64,000 bases of DNA from CAYRDC01 sp964422925 (GTDB taxonomy: Bacteria; Bacteroidota; Bacteroidia; Chitinophagales; S012-47), in the NCBI GenBank assembly GCA_964422925.1, contig CAYRDC010000009.1, forward strand, positions 1 to 64,000, written 5' to 3'. The position numbers and the translations under genes are program-made. Shown in pieces: positions 44,966 to 53,739 of this stretch (position 1 is the stretch's first letter; each line of letters starts with the position of its first letter). Under the pieces are notes generated by a model. That model saw only the letters and a list, made by a program, of their open reading frames with translations. It had not been told where the DNA came from and did no database searches.

Positions 44966-45283
44966 TTATCCTTCTTCCTTTAGCACGAGTTCCATTCCGC
45001 ATTCAGGACATTTCCCGGGATGGTCCTGGGTTATGTTTTCATGCATGGGGCAGTAATATACTTTTCCGGTTTCACTGCCATCGTGCATGGTAGAATCCAT
45101 CATCTCTTCATGGTCCATGTCATCATGCTCGTGCATATCACCATCGGTGTGTTCATGCATTTCCCCGTCCATGTGTTCATGTTGTTCGGACTCATTGCCG
45201 GAATTACCTCCGCAGGAGCCCAGGAACAGCGCTCCGCTCAGAAAGGCTCCGGCAAGCGCCCAGGTTAAAATTGTCTTCTTCAT
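44966..45283 (-). CDS. His-rich lipoprotein with heavy-metal-binding domain (HMBD)
   Basis: The 105-residue lipoprotein has a lipobox at LGSCGGN (C24), an acidic His/Met-rich middle made of repeated H-x-D-G-D/E-M-H-E units, and a C-terminal HMBD (VYYCPMHENITQDHPGKCPECGMELV) holding Y-x-CPMH and C-x2-CGM. The same HMBD starts the CusB-like protein of this operon. It probably binds copper or silver in the periplasm and hands it to the pump; this is inference from domain sharing. 42 bases separate it from the HMA gene before it. Confidence 0.85.
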   Translation of the reverse strand: MKKTILTWALAGAFLSGALFLGSCGGNSGNESEQHEHMDGEMHEHTDGDMHEHDDMDHEEMMDSTMHDGSETGKVYYCPMHENITQDHPGKCPECGMELVLKEEG

Positions 45284-45325
45284 TGTTAATGGTTTTTGGT
45301 TAAAGAATATGGATCAGCGTTCATT

Positions 45326-45565
45326 TCAGGAAAACCATTTCCTGAAAATTCCTTTTTTCTTTTCTTCAATCCGGTACCCTGCCTCACTAACTGCTTTCAT
45401 GATTTCAATCCTGACCGATTCTTCTGCTTCCACAATCAACAGCTTATCCGGATTGTCAAGATCAGTGCTCCAGGTTTTAATTCCCTCTATCTTTTCAAGC
45501 GCTGAACCGACTTTGGCTACGCATCCGTCACAATGCATGTTGGTCTTAAATACCATTTTACTCAT
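45326..45565 (-). CDS. Cytoplasmic HMA-domain metallochaperone
   Basis: A 79-residue single heavy-metal-associated domain. The metal site is M-H-C-D-G-C (MHCDGCVAKVGSALEKIEG), with the usual beta-alpha-beta pattern after it. No signal peptide, so it should act in the cytoplasm as a CopZ-like copper carrier, possibly delivering to the CopB ATPase. An unusually basic tail (EKKKGIFRKWFS) may bind membrane or partner. Confidence 0.88.
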   Translation of the reverse strand: MSKMVFKTNMHCDGCVAKVGSALEKIEGIKTWSTDLDNPDKLLIVEAEESVRIEIMKAVSEAGYRIEEKKKGIFRKWFS

Positions 45566-45579
45566 GGCTGTTCACTTTT

Positions 45580-45705
45580 TTAAATCAGTAATATCTGGAT
45601 CAACCCAATACAAAGCAGAATGCCTGCTGCCACCCATAGCCAGACTGGCATATTCCACTTCTTTTTTACCGGTTGAATGCCCGTGTCTTTGCAGCAATCT
45701 TTCAT
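45580..45705 (-). CDS. 41-residue CC-motif membrane peptide
   Basis: A short frame between the two HMA genes reads MKDCCKDTGIQPVKKKWNM then a single hydrophobic span ending IGLIQILLI. The N-terminal CC pair could bind a thiophilic metal and the basic KKK stretch fits an N-in topology. It starts 3 bases after the secreted HMA stop and ends 14 before the cytoplasmic HMA start, so it is almost surely translated as part of the operon. Similar short MKDCC-type peptides seem to recur in Bacteroidota metal operons, from memory only. Confidence 0.65.
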   Translation of the reverse strand: MKDCCKDTGIQPVKKKWNMPVWLWVAAGILLCIGLIQILLI

Positions 45706-45708
45706 GGG

Positions 45709-46080
45709 TTATTCCTTTTTACGTTCATACTGGCAACATACCGGCAGATTATGGTAATCACCCGTTTTGGCTTTGTAATACTGTGTGTCATGTCCTGCAC
45801 TGGCAATGGCCAGGTTGATCTCATCCAGCGAAATGACGGATTCATCATAGGTAACCTTAATGAGTTTACTGTCTACATCCCAATTGGCAGATTGAATGCC
45901 CTCCAGTTTGTTTACAGCTGTTTCAATCCGGCTTTTGCACATTCCGCAATTGCCGTATACCGTAAAAGAATCCGTTACAACCATTTCGTTCTGCGGGTTG
46001 GTTACACTTGTCTGGCTGTACCCGTTCAGGGAAAGGCCTGCCAGGGCTACCGTAAAGACAATGATTTTCAATGTTTTCAT
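45709..46080 (-). CDS. Secreted HMA-domain protein
   Basis: The ATG at 46080 gives 123 residues with a signal peptide (MKTLKIIVFTVALAGLSLNGYSQ). The mature part is an HMA domain with the metal site G-N-C-G-M-C-K (about residues 46-52) and the helix SRIETAVNKLEGI. A C-terminal tail with a second cysteine pair (LPVCCQYERKKE) is unusual. It would bind copper or silver in the periplasm near the CusABC pump. It follows cusB by 20 bases. Confidence 0.85.
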   Translation of the reverse strand: MKTLKIIVFTVALAGLSLNGYSQTSVTNPQNEMVVTDSFTVYGNCGMCKSRIETAVNKLEGIQSANWDVDSKLIKVTYDESVISLDEINLAIASAGHDTQYYKAKTGDYHNLPVCCQYERKKE

Positions 46081-46100
46081 TTTCAATGATTTTTTAAGTT

Positions 46101-47915
46101 TTAAATTGATTTTACCACTTTTCCGCATTTCAGCATTTTGCTGCCGTAAAACGGATTTTGGATTTCTTTACTTTGGCTGAGCCAGTTGGCTCCCTGTTTG
46201 TTATTGGCCATAGGGCAATGTATCACATACAGATCCATACCAGAGCCAAATAGTTCCACTGCCCCCTGCATGGACTCTGAAAGCAGAATAAAGCCATCAC
46301 GGCATTTTTCCAGGTTGTCAGATCCGGCTATTGCTTCTCCGGATTCCTGTATAGCTTTTGACAATGTCATCCATTTCATATGCGCTGCTCCGCTTAAGCG
46401 CGTCATATCCACTTCTTTGAGTGCGGTTAACAGTGATTTTGCCGCATTCCGGGCATTGGCGTCATCGTCAGCCACCAGGTAATCTTTGATTTCAAGGTAG
46501 ATGTTTACCACTTTATCAAGTTCCTTGCGGAAGGCAGGATCCGTCTCGATGATGCCTGACTCGTCATTTTCCTCCCTGTTTTCCATATTGTCCATATCCA
46601 TGCCTTCCATATTGCCATGGTGGTGGCCGAGATTCATTTTTCCACCTTCCGGGTTCATCATGCTTTTTTTGCCGGAAAGCTGGGCAGCCGCATCGATTTT
46701 GAATTCCCCGCGCGATACTACTTCTTCGCCTTCATTGAGCCCTTCAGTTATGATGTAATAATCACCGGCATCCGGGCCAAGGGTGATTTGCCGAAGTTCA
46801 AAGGTCGGCTGCGAATAATCGGGTTTGTAAACATAAACCAAGGATCTTTTCCCGGTCCACAAAACCGAAGATTTCGGAATAATGAGTTGCTCTTTGTTAA
46901 AGGGAAGTTTAGCATGGATGATCCCGTTGGCAAACATATCCGGTTTTAAAACCAAACCGGGATTGTTTAATTCTGCCCTTACATAAGCTACTCGGGCCAT
47001 TGGGTCGATAACCGGGTCAATAAAGGTAATTTTTGCATTAAAAGTGCGTCCTGGTAAGGAGTGAATGGTGAATTCCACTTTATCGCCCAGTTTTATCCAA
47101 GGCAGATCAGATTCATAGGCTTCAAACAATACCCATACATGTCGAAGGTCTTCCACCTGATACATAACTGTGCCTTCGTTGACATAATCGCCTACAGATA
47201 CTAGCCGTTCAGTGATGATACCGTTAAAATCAGACCGGATATCAAACTCTGTTTGTACTTTACCTGATTTTTCAATGGCTTCTATTTGATCATCACGGAG
47301 TTTCCAGAGTTTTAGTTTATTCCGGGCTGCTTCAAGAAGAGACGGGTTGGTTTCAGCATATTTTTTGGCTTCGAATAGCTCTTCCTGGGCAGTAACCAGC
47401 TCCGGACTGTAAATGCGCACTAAAGGCTGCCCTTTGTGCACTTCTTCTCCGGTAAAGCTGATATAAAGCTCTTCGATCCGTCCCGGGATATGGGCAGTTT
47501 GTGAAGATATCAACCGTTCATCGGCTTTTACTTTCCCATTCAGATAAATTTCGCGTTCGGGCCGGGTGCGTTTTACGGTGTAAGTTTCCACTTCGGCCAA
47601 CTTGACAGCCTCTTGGCTCATCTGGAATTCGTCCGGACCGAGGGATACTTCCACGTTATCGGCCGGGATAAGTTCCATGCCGCAAATCGGGCAATGACCG
47701 GGATGATCCATTCGGATCTGCGGGTGCATGGCACAGGTCCAGATTTGGGAACCAGGTGTTTCAGTTTGCTCTGCAACAGAGGTTTCTGATGTTTCCGTGA
47801 TCTTGGAATGTCCGCTGTTCCGGAACAGTATCCATCCGAGCAGCAAGCCTCCTAACAGCGGTATCAGCCACCATATCGCGGTTTTTATGTTTATCTTTTG
47901 CTTTATCTTGTTCAT
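46101..47915 (-). CDS. cusB: CusB-like RND adaptor with HMBD and DUF3347 domains
   Basis: The 604-residue periplasmic adaptor joins the CusA pump to the TolC-like outer-membrane channel. An N-terminal membrane anchor (about 13-31) is followed by an HMBD at 58-84 (WTCAMHPQIR...HCPICGMELIP), then the barrel-sandwich, hairpin and beta-barrel domains (about 95-415). A Met/His-rich linker follows (KKSMMNPEGG...HHHGNMEGMDMDNM). Residues about 460-604 form a DUF3347 domain with a further HCPM motif. Metal sites at both ends suggest it collects metal as well as bridging the pump. 17 bases after cusC. Confidence 0.92.
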   Translation of the reverse strand: MNKIKQKINIKTAIWWLIPLLGGLLLGWILFRNSGHSKITETSETSVAEQTETPGSQIWTCAMHPQIRMDHPGHCPICGMELIPADNVEVSLGPDEFQMSQEAVKLAEVETYTVKRTRPEREIYLNGKVKADERLISSQTAHIPGRIEELYISFTGEEVHKGQPLVRIYSPELVTAQEELFEAKKYAETNPSLLEAARNKLKLWKLRDDQIEAIEKSGKVQTEFDIRSDFNGIITERLVSVGDYVNEGTVMYQVEDLRHVWVLFEAYESDLPWIKLGDKVEFTIHSLPGRTFNAKITFIDPVIDPMARVAYVRAELNNPGLVLKPDMFANGIIHAKLPFNKEQLIIPKSSVLWTGKRSLVYVYKPDYSQPTFELRQITLGPDAGDYYIITEGLNEGEEVVSRGEFKIDAAAQLSGKKSMMNPEGGKMNLGHHHGNMEGMDMDNMENREENDESGIIETDPAFRKELDKVVNIYLEIKDYLVADDDANARNAAKSLLTALKEVDMTRLSGAAHMKWMTLSKAIQESGEAIAGSDNLEKCRDGFILLSESMQGAVELFGSGMDLYVIHCPMANNKQGANWLSQSKEIQNPFYGSKMLKCGKVVKSI

Positions 47916-47932
47916 GACTTTCAGATTTTTAA

Positions 47933-49171
47933 TTAATGTCCCATCAAATATTCCAGCCGGGCTACGGCTGCATTTTGATCAGCAATTGCTTTGGCCAGCT
48001 CCAGCCGGTAGTTTAAGACCTGGCGGTCCATCCGGAGCACTTCTTCGAAATCGGTTCCTGCAGAAGTATAGGACGATACCAGGATGCGAAGCGCCTGTCG
48101 GGCGATTCGCAATTGGTCCAGGTTGAGATTTATTCTTCTGGCCGCATCTTTAAGGTCCCGGTGCGACAGTTCCAGTTCTGTGTCCAGCCGGTTACTGACT
48201 TCTGTAGTTTGCTGGGCAACGGATTCCTGCATCAGCAGGGTTTCCTGCTGCATAGCCCTGTATTTTTTCCGGTAAATCGGAAGCGTAATTCCAATTTTCG
48301 GAAGGAAAGCATCCGTTCCGTTACCGGCCGGGTTCAGGTCCTGGCGTTTACCTACGTTTATGTAGTCAATTCCAACGATGAACGAAGGATATCCGGCTTT
48401 TACAGCTGCTGTGTGCTGGAATTCCCAGGCTTTTTGCTGTTCGCCCAGGGATTTCAACTCCGGGTTGGAAGCCAGGATCGAGTCCCGAATAGCTTCAGGT
48501 TCGAGTAACCATTCAGCCGGCATCAGCGTGTCGGGCCAGGAAATCACCAGGGTCGTGTCATTCAACAACTGCCTGAATTCGGTTTCCAATGGCTGGCGCG
48601 TATCTTTCAATAACTCCAGCCGGTTTTCCAGGTCATTGATTTCCATATCGGCCCGTAATACGTCTACCATACCGGCCTTGGCGGATTCAAATTTGATGGT
48701 TGCCAAAACTTTGAATGATTCCACCAGTTCGATGTTCTCCTGGGTAATGCGTATGGATTCTTCCAGGTAGAACAGTCGGTACCAGAGGTCTTTAACCTGG
48801 TAATACAACTTATTGCGGGCATTGATGAATGCCTCGTACTTCGCCTTCGCCATGTAAGTGGCTGCCTGTTCGCGGGCTTTCAGTTCGCCAAACCAGGGAA
48901 ACATCTGGCTGGCTGAAATCCTGAATTCCTGCGGGCCGACCCGCGTTTCCACGGGGCTGAGAAAATAACCGAAGGCAAGGGCCGGGTCCGGCAGGCTGCC
49001 CACCTGGGGCACTTTTTCAAGGGCGGCAAGGTATTCATTGAACAATGCCTGCAAACCTGCATTCTGCCGGCCCGCCTGTACCAGATAATCATTCAGGGTC
49101 TGGGCATGAAAATTGATCCCAAATCCCAAAAGTACCCAGACGGTTGCCAGTTTTATAATTAGTCGTTTCAT
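47933..49171 (-). CDS. cusC: TolC-family outer-membrane channel (CusC-like)
   Basis: The 412-residue protein has a signal peptide and the paired long coiled-coil pattern of outer membrane efflux proteins (ALEKVPQVGSLPDPALAFGYF, then ARINLNLDQLRIARQALRILVSSYTSAGTDFEEVL). It forms the exit duct of the RND pump. Its ATG overlaps the cusA stop by four bases (ATGA), and cusB follows after 17 bases, so the three pump genes are translated together in the order A-C-B. Confidence 0.92.
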   Translation of the reverse strand: MKRLIIKLATVWVLLGFGINFHAQTLNDYLVQAGRQNAGLQALFNEYLAALEKVPQVGSLPDPALAFGYFLSPVETRVGPQEFRISASQMFPWFGELKAREQAATYMAKAKYEAFINARNKLYYQVKDLWYRLFYLEESIRITQENIELVESFKVLATIKFESAKAGMVDVLRADMEINDLENRLELLKDTRQPLETEFRQLLNDTTLVISWPDTLMPAEWLLEPEAIRDSILASNPELKSLGEQQKAWEFQHTAAVKAGYPSFIVGIDYINVGKRQDLNPAGNGTDAFLPKIGITLPIYRKKYRAMQQETLLMQESVAQQTTEVSNRLDTELELSHRDLKDAARRINLNLDQLRIARQALRILVSSYTSAGTDFEEVLRMDRQVLNYRLELAKAIADQNAAVARLEYLMGH

Positions 49172-52100
49172 GACCTACCTCCCGCTTTTTTTACACGTCT
49201 TTCCTGCCACATACTGTACAATACCGGTACAACAAACATAGTAATGACCTGGATAAGCATTCCGCCAAAACTTGGAATAGCCATCGGCACCATGATATCG
49301 GATCCTTTTCCGGTAGAGGTAAGCACGGGTAGCAAAGCAATTACAGCTACGGCTGCTGTCATCATGGCGGGTCGCACTCTTTTTACGCCTGCATGCAGAA
49401 TCGCCTGGCGAACGCCCTCCACGGTGCTGGGCTTTTCTTCTTCAAACATCTGTTTGATGTAAGTACCCATAATTACTCCGTCATCCGTGGCTATGCCAAA
49501 TAAAGCAATGAATCCGACCCAGACAGCCACGCTCAGGTTAATAGTGTGCATCTGGAATAAATCCCTCATCCCTTGTCCGGCAACATTGAAATTCATAAAC
49601 CAGGGCTGCCCGTACAGCCAGATCATGATAAACCCACCGGCAAAGGCTACGAAAATACCAGTGAAAACCATACTGGTGGGCGGTAACTGGCCAAACTGGA
49701 AGTACAGGATAAGAAAAATGATCAGCAAAGAAATAGGAACCACAACAGCCAGGCGCTTAGTGGCCCGGATCTGGTCTTCATAATTGCCTGCAAACTTGAA
49801 GCTGACCCCCGGGGGCACTACAAATTCCCCACTGGCAATTTTCTCATCAATCAACTTTTGGGCGTTTTCGACTACGTCAACCTCTGCGAATCCAGGCTTC
49901 TTGTCAAAAATCACATAGCTTGTAAGGAAAGTGTTTTCGCTTTTAATAATCTGCGGTCCACGTACATATTCTATATCTGCAAGTTCGGTCAGTGGTACCT
50001 GCGGCCCGGCCGGAGTGGGAATCAGGATATTTTTAACATCATCCGGGTTGTCGCGGAACTCACGGGCGTAGCGAACCCGCACCGGATAGCGTTCACGCCC
50101 TTCCACAGTTGTGGTCAGCCGGATGCCGCCCACCGCTACCGAAATGTAGTCCTGCATGTCCTTCACCGTCAACCCATACCTGGCCAGTTGAGGCCGTTTC
50201 AGGCGGATTTCCAAATAGGGTTTTCCAACCACCCGATCGGCAAAAACCGAAGCAGGTTCCACACCGGGCACTTCTTTCAGGATATTTTCCAGCTCATAGC
50301 CGGTTTTCTCAATGGTAGCCAAGTCGGGCCCGAACACTTTGATCCCGATGGGTGCCCTCATACCCGTGCTGATCATGATCAAACGGGTTTGAATCGGTTG
50401 CAAACGCGGAGCGGATGTCATGCCGGGTATTTTGGAAGCCTTTACGATGGCGTTCCAGATATCATCCGGAGATTTGATTTCCGGACGCCAGTTTCTGTAA
50501 TATTTCCCGTGCTTGTCCGGAATTAAATTACCTAATGAGTCACGAACAAAATTTCCGTCTTTATCTACTTTGAAACGGATACGGTGTCCGTCCTCATTAA
50601 GTTTATATTCAGGTTTGTAGTTAATGGTATTTTCAAACATTGAAATTGGGGCCGGGTCGAGTGCTGACCGTACCCGCCCCCATTTACCAACTACTGATTC
50701 CACCTCCGGTATTGCAGCAACAGCCTTGTCTACCATACGGATAACATCCATATTTTCCTCGACACCGCTGTGTGGCATAGTAGTGGGCATCAGCAGGAAA
50801 CTACCCTCATCCAGGGCCGGCATAAATTCTTTGCCCACCCCGGGAAATAAAGCAGTCATCTTCTGCCAGGCTTTGGTTTCCCGTAAATCCCACCCGATAC
50901 GGGCGGTTGTCTTCGGCACAAATCCGAAAACCGTGTCAAACCCTTGCCAGGCCAGTACCCCAAACAGGATGATTGCCAGTGGGAGAGATAAAAACTTCCA
51001 TTTGTTTCTCAATGCCCATCCCAGCAATCTGGGATACCAATGCACAATGAGCATCAGGAAAGACAGGATGGTCATTACCATGCCCGCCACGAATATGAAA
51101 TTCACCAGCAGGCTGTTGCTGGCGCCCAAAGGCAGCCATTCGCGCGTCAGGAAATATAAAACTGTTAACAAAATAATTATTGTAGTTACCAGCGACTGCC
51201 GCTTGCGCAGCTTCTCCGGCCACTTATGGTAAGAAATGTTCACCAGCGCCAGCAATACCAACGGTATGGCCAGGAAGGAGCCGTAAAACACCCCCACCCC
51301 GATGCCGAACACCAGCAGCATGGTGTTCCAAATCCGTTTGCTTCGCTTGGTGTCGAACTTGATGGATAGCAGTGTATGGGCGAAAGCCGGGATTACGATC
51401 AGCCCAATGATGAGCGAAGCAACCAGGGCAAAGGTTTTGGTGAAAGCCAAAGGCTTGAATAGCTTGCCTTCAGCGGCCTGCATGGCAAATACGGGGAGGA
51501 AACTTACAATGGTGGTCGACAGGGCAGTCATGATGGCCGAACCCACTTCCACCGCGGCCCGGTAAATCACTTCCATCAATTCGCGGCCCCGCTTGCCTTT
51601 GTTCTCCGGCATCTCGACATGCCGAATGATATTTTCCGTAAATACGATCCCGACATCCACCATCACCCCGATGGCAATGGCAATTCCGGACAGCGCTACC
51701 ACATTGGCATCCACCCCGAAATAACGCATGGCAATGAATGCCATCAGTACGGCTACGGGCAGCAGGCTGGATACCAGGATGGAAGCCCGCATATTCATCA
51801 GCAGCACAATCACCACGATAATGCTGATTAGGATTTCATGCGTGAGCGCGCTTTCCAGGGTCCCGAGCGTTTCCTTGATGAGCCCGGTGCGGTCGTAAAA
51901 AGGCACTATGGTTACTTTTGATACCGTACCGTCCGCCAGGGTTTTGCTGGGCAACCCGGGCTCGATTTCCTTGATCTTTTCCTTTACCCTTTCAATGGTT
52001 GCCAGCGGATTCGCACCGTAGCGCGCTACCACAACCGCTCCCACAGCTTCCGTGCCGCCCTTGTCGAGTCCGCCCCTGCGGGTGGCCGGGCCGAGTTTAA

Positions 52101-52944
52101 CCTTCGCCACATCCTTAATACGGATGGGCACATTATCATGCACTGCCACAACCGATTCTTCCAGGTCTTCCAGGCTTTTGATATATCCCAGCCCACGTAC
52201 TAGGTATTCTGTACGGTTAAATTCAATGGTCTGTGCCCCGATATCCAGATTGCTTTTTTTCACGGCATCCATGATCTGAGCAATGCTGACATGATTGCTT
52301 TTCATGGCATTAGGGTCGATGTCTACCTGGTATTCCTGTACAAAACCGCCCACCGGGGCCACTTCTGCGACTCCGTCCACAGCGGTCAGGGCATAACCCA
52401 CATAAAAATCCTGTATAGACCGGAGTTCTTCCGGGTCCCAGCCGCCTGCCGGGTTCCCGTCCGGGTCGCGTCCTTCAAGGGTATACCAGAATACCTGTCC
52501 CAAAGCTGTGGCATCCGGGCCAAGAGAGGGCTGCACCCCCGGGGGCAAGGTGCCCTCCGGCAGGGAATTCAACTTTTCAAGAATCCGGGTTCGCGACCAG
52601 TAAAAATCAATGTCATCATTAAAAATGATGTATATGCTCGATAACCCAAATATTGAAGAACTACGGATGGTTTTAACGCCCGGAAGTCCTAATAGGGCTG
52701 TCGTCAAAGGATAGGTAATCTGGTCTTCCACATCCTGGGGGCTTCGCCCCATCCACTCCGTATAGACGATCTGCTGGTTTTCCCCGATATCCGGGATGGC
52801 ATCTACCGGCACGGGGTCGCGGGGGAACCAGTCACTCTTCCAGTTGAAAGGTGCCGTGGCTATTCCCCAGGCGACAAAGCCCATGAGTACCAGGGCGGTT
52901 ACCAGCTTGTTTTCCAGAAAATAGCGAATGATTTTGTTTAACAT
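49168..52944 (-). CDS. cusA: CusA/CzcA-family heavy-metal RND efflux pump
   Basis: This 1,258-residue inner-membrane pump is longer than E. coli CusA (about 1,050) because of an insertion of roughly 200 residues after TM6, including extra hydrophobic segments (about 540-680). TM4 reads AIAIGVMVDVGIVFTEN, with the aspartate used in proton relay, closer to the Cu/Ag (HME4) than to the Zn/Co type. Several methionines in the porter domain could be the metal ladder. N-terminal FPRDPVPVDAIPDIGENQQIVYTEW is typical of the family. With cusC, cusB and the HMA proteins it forms a copper/silver export system. Confidence 0.93.
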   Translation of the reverse strand: MLNKIIRYFLENKLVTALVLMGFVAWGIATAPFNWKSDWFPRDPVPVDAIPDIGENQQIVYTEWMGRSPQDVEDQITYPLTTALLGLPGVKTIRSSSIFGLSSIYIIFNDDIDFYWSRTRILEKLNSLPEGTLPPGVQPSLGPDATALGQVFWYTLEGRDPDGNPAGGWDPEELRSIQDFYVGYALTAVDGVAEVAPVGGFVQEYQVDIDPNAMKSNHVSIAQIMDAVKKSNLDIGAQTIEFNRTEYLVRGLGYIKSLEDLEESVVAVHDNVPIRIKDVAKVKLGPATRRGGLDKGGTEAVGAVVVARYGANPLATIERVKEKIKEIEPGLPSKTLADGTVSKVTIVPFYDRTGLIKETLGTLESALTHEILISIIVVIVLLMNMRASILVSSLLPVAVLMAFIAMRYFGVDANVVALSGIAIAIGVMVDVGIVFTENIIRHVEMPENKGKRGRELMEVIYRAAVEVGSAIMTALSTTIVSFLPVFAMQAAEGKLFKPLAFTKTFALVASLIIGLIVIPAFAHTLLSIKFDTKRSKRIWNTMLLVFGIGVGVFYGSFLAIPLVLLALVNISYHKWPEKLRKRQSLVTTIIILLTVLYFLTREWLPLGASNSLLVNFIFVAGMVMTILSFLMLIVHWYPRLLGWALRNKWKFLSLPLAIILFGVLAWQGFDTVFGFVPKTTARIGWDLRETKAWQKMTALFPGVGKEFMPALDEGSFLLMPTTMPHSGVEENMDVIRMVDKAVAAIPEVESVVGKWGRVRSALDPAPISMFENTINYKPEYKLNEDGHRIRFKVDKDGNFVRDSLGNLIPDKHGKYYRNWRPEIKSPDDIWNAIVKASKIPGMTSAPRLQPIQTRLIMISTGMRAPIGIKVFGPDLATIEKTGYELENILKEVPGVEPASVFADRVVGKPYLEIRLKRPQLARYGLTVKDMQDYISVAVGGIRLTTTVEGRERYPVRVRYAREFRDNPDDVKNILIPTPAGPQVPLTELADIEYVRGPQIIKSENTFLTSYVIFDKKPGFAEVDVVENAQKLIDEKIASGEFVVPPGVSFKFAGNYEDQIRATKRLAVVVPISLLIIFLILYFQFGQLPPTSMVFTGIFVAFAGGFIMIWLYGQPWFMNFNVAGQGMRDLFQMHTINLSVAVWVGFIALFGIATDDGVIMGTYIKQMFEEEKPSTVEGVRQAILHAGVKRVRPAMMTAAVAVIALLPVLTSTGKGSDIMVPMAIPSFGGMLIQVITMFVVPVLYSMWQERRVKKAGGRS

Positions 52945-52985
52945 AATCCTTATTCACGTTGGTGATACAATGCAAAAAACACACA

Positions 52986-53012
52986 CTTTCCGCCTTGCAG
53001 GAAAGGGCGTAA
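52986..53012 (-). terminator. Weak hairpin between the Cys-rich gene and cusA
   Basis: On the minus strand CTTTCC/GGAAAG with an 8-base loop is followed seven bases later by TTTTTT. It may be an attenuator that reduces read-through from the Cys-rich small gene into cusA. The stem is only 6 bp, so this is weak. Confidence 0.3.
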
Positions 53013-53029
53013 ACCAAACGTGTTAAGGA

Positions 53030-53473
53030 TTATAAAAGAAATGCCTGGACAGACAATGTGATATCCACAGGGATTGGGGGTGGCAGGCCTCCGCTCAGCC
53101 AATTCGGTTCAGCCGGCAGGGACCTTGGCATAAACTGTGCCGGGGTGATTACCGGTAAAATGAAAGCCAATAATTGGGCTTTCCACTCCGGTTGAGAAAC
53201 CGGGTTGAAAGTATCTTTTACCTTGAGGTAGCTGAATTTTTCCTGGCAACAACCACGGTGGTCTTTTTGACAGGGTTTATTGTCCGTGTTAGCACAATGA
53301 TCCGATCCTTTTTCACAGGCCGGTTGTTCCGTTTCACAGCAGACATGCATCTTGGTGATGAGCCCCGTGCTGACTGTCCTATGCGTTTTGCCACAAATAT
53401 GCTGGCTGAAAGGGACCCCAATAGTCGCTGTCAGAAAAATGAAGGCAAATACTATGTACGTGATGCTCCTCAC
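53030..53473 (-). CDS. Small Cys-rich secreted protein (HYC_CC_PP-like)
   Basis: A 147-residue protein starting with GTG, with a signal-like N-terminus (ITYIVFAFIFLTATIG). Three cysteine clusters follow: QHICGKT, HVCCETEQPACE and DHRGCCQEKF, and a proline-rich end (GGLPPPIPVD). This layout matches small proteins called HYC_CC_PP in Bacteroidota that accompany metal efflux genes; I recall this from memory, so it is tentative. The cysteine pattern suggests metal or thiol binding in the envelope. It precedes cusA by 85 bases on the same strand and has its own candidate promoter. Confidence 0.7.
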   Translation of the reverse strand: MRSITYIVFAFIFLTATIGVPFSQHICGKTHRTVSTGLITKMHVCCETEQPACEKGSDHCANTDNKPCQKDHRGCCQEKFSYLKVKDTFNPVSQPEWKAQLLAFILPVITPAQFMPRSLPAEPNWLSGGLPPPIPVDITLSVQAFLL

Positions 53474-53478
53474 CGTTG

Positions 53479-53507
53479 CAAAGCTATAAACTATTTTTCA
53501 AAACCAA
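53479..53507 (-). promoter_or_regulatory. Candidate promoter of the copper operon
   Basis: On the minus strand TTG (53507-53505), an 18-base spacer, then TAGCTTTG (53486-53479): a perfect Bacteroidota promoter pattern. It ends five bases before the GTG start of the Cys-rich gene, so the mRNA would be nearly leaderless. Confidence 0.5.
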
Positions 53508-53739
53508 AACCTTTATTTATACCTAATGGTTTCTTCCCCACTACGAAAAGTGCCAAAAAATGTTAAATTTACTACCTTCCCAGAAAATAGATGAGGAAAA
53601 AATGATTTCCCCCTCGGTTTATTTAAGCCCCATTGTATGGCATTGAGAAATAGGGATCGCCCAAATAAGAACTTTTGAAAAACCTCGGCTAATAAACCTT
53701 GACAGCCCTTTGCATAGCTATGACTTGCTATTATAATTT
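53508..53739. other. AT-rich intergenic stretch, no supported gene
   Basis: Between the copper operon promoter and the methyltransferase remnant. One minus-strand frame stays open for about 65 codons but has no good start and no recognisable sequence. I see no tRNA, hairpin with T-run or repeat here. Confidence 0.5.
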
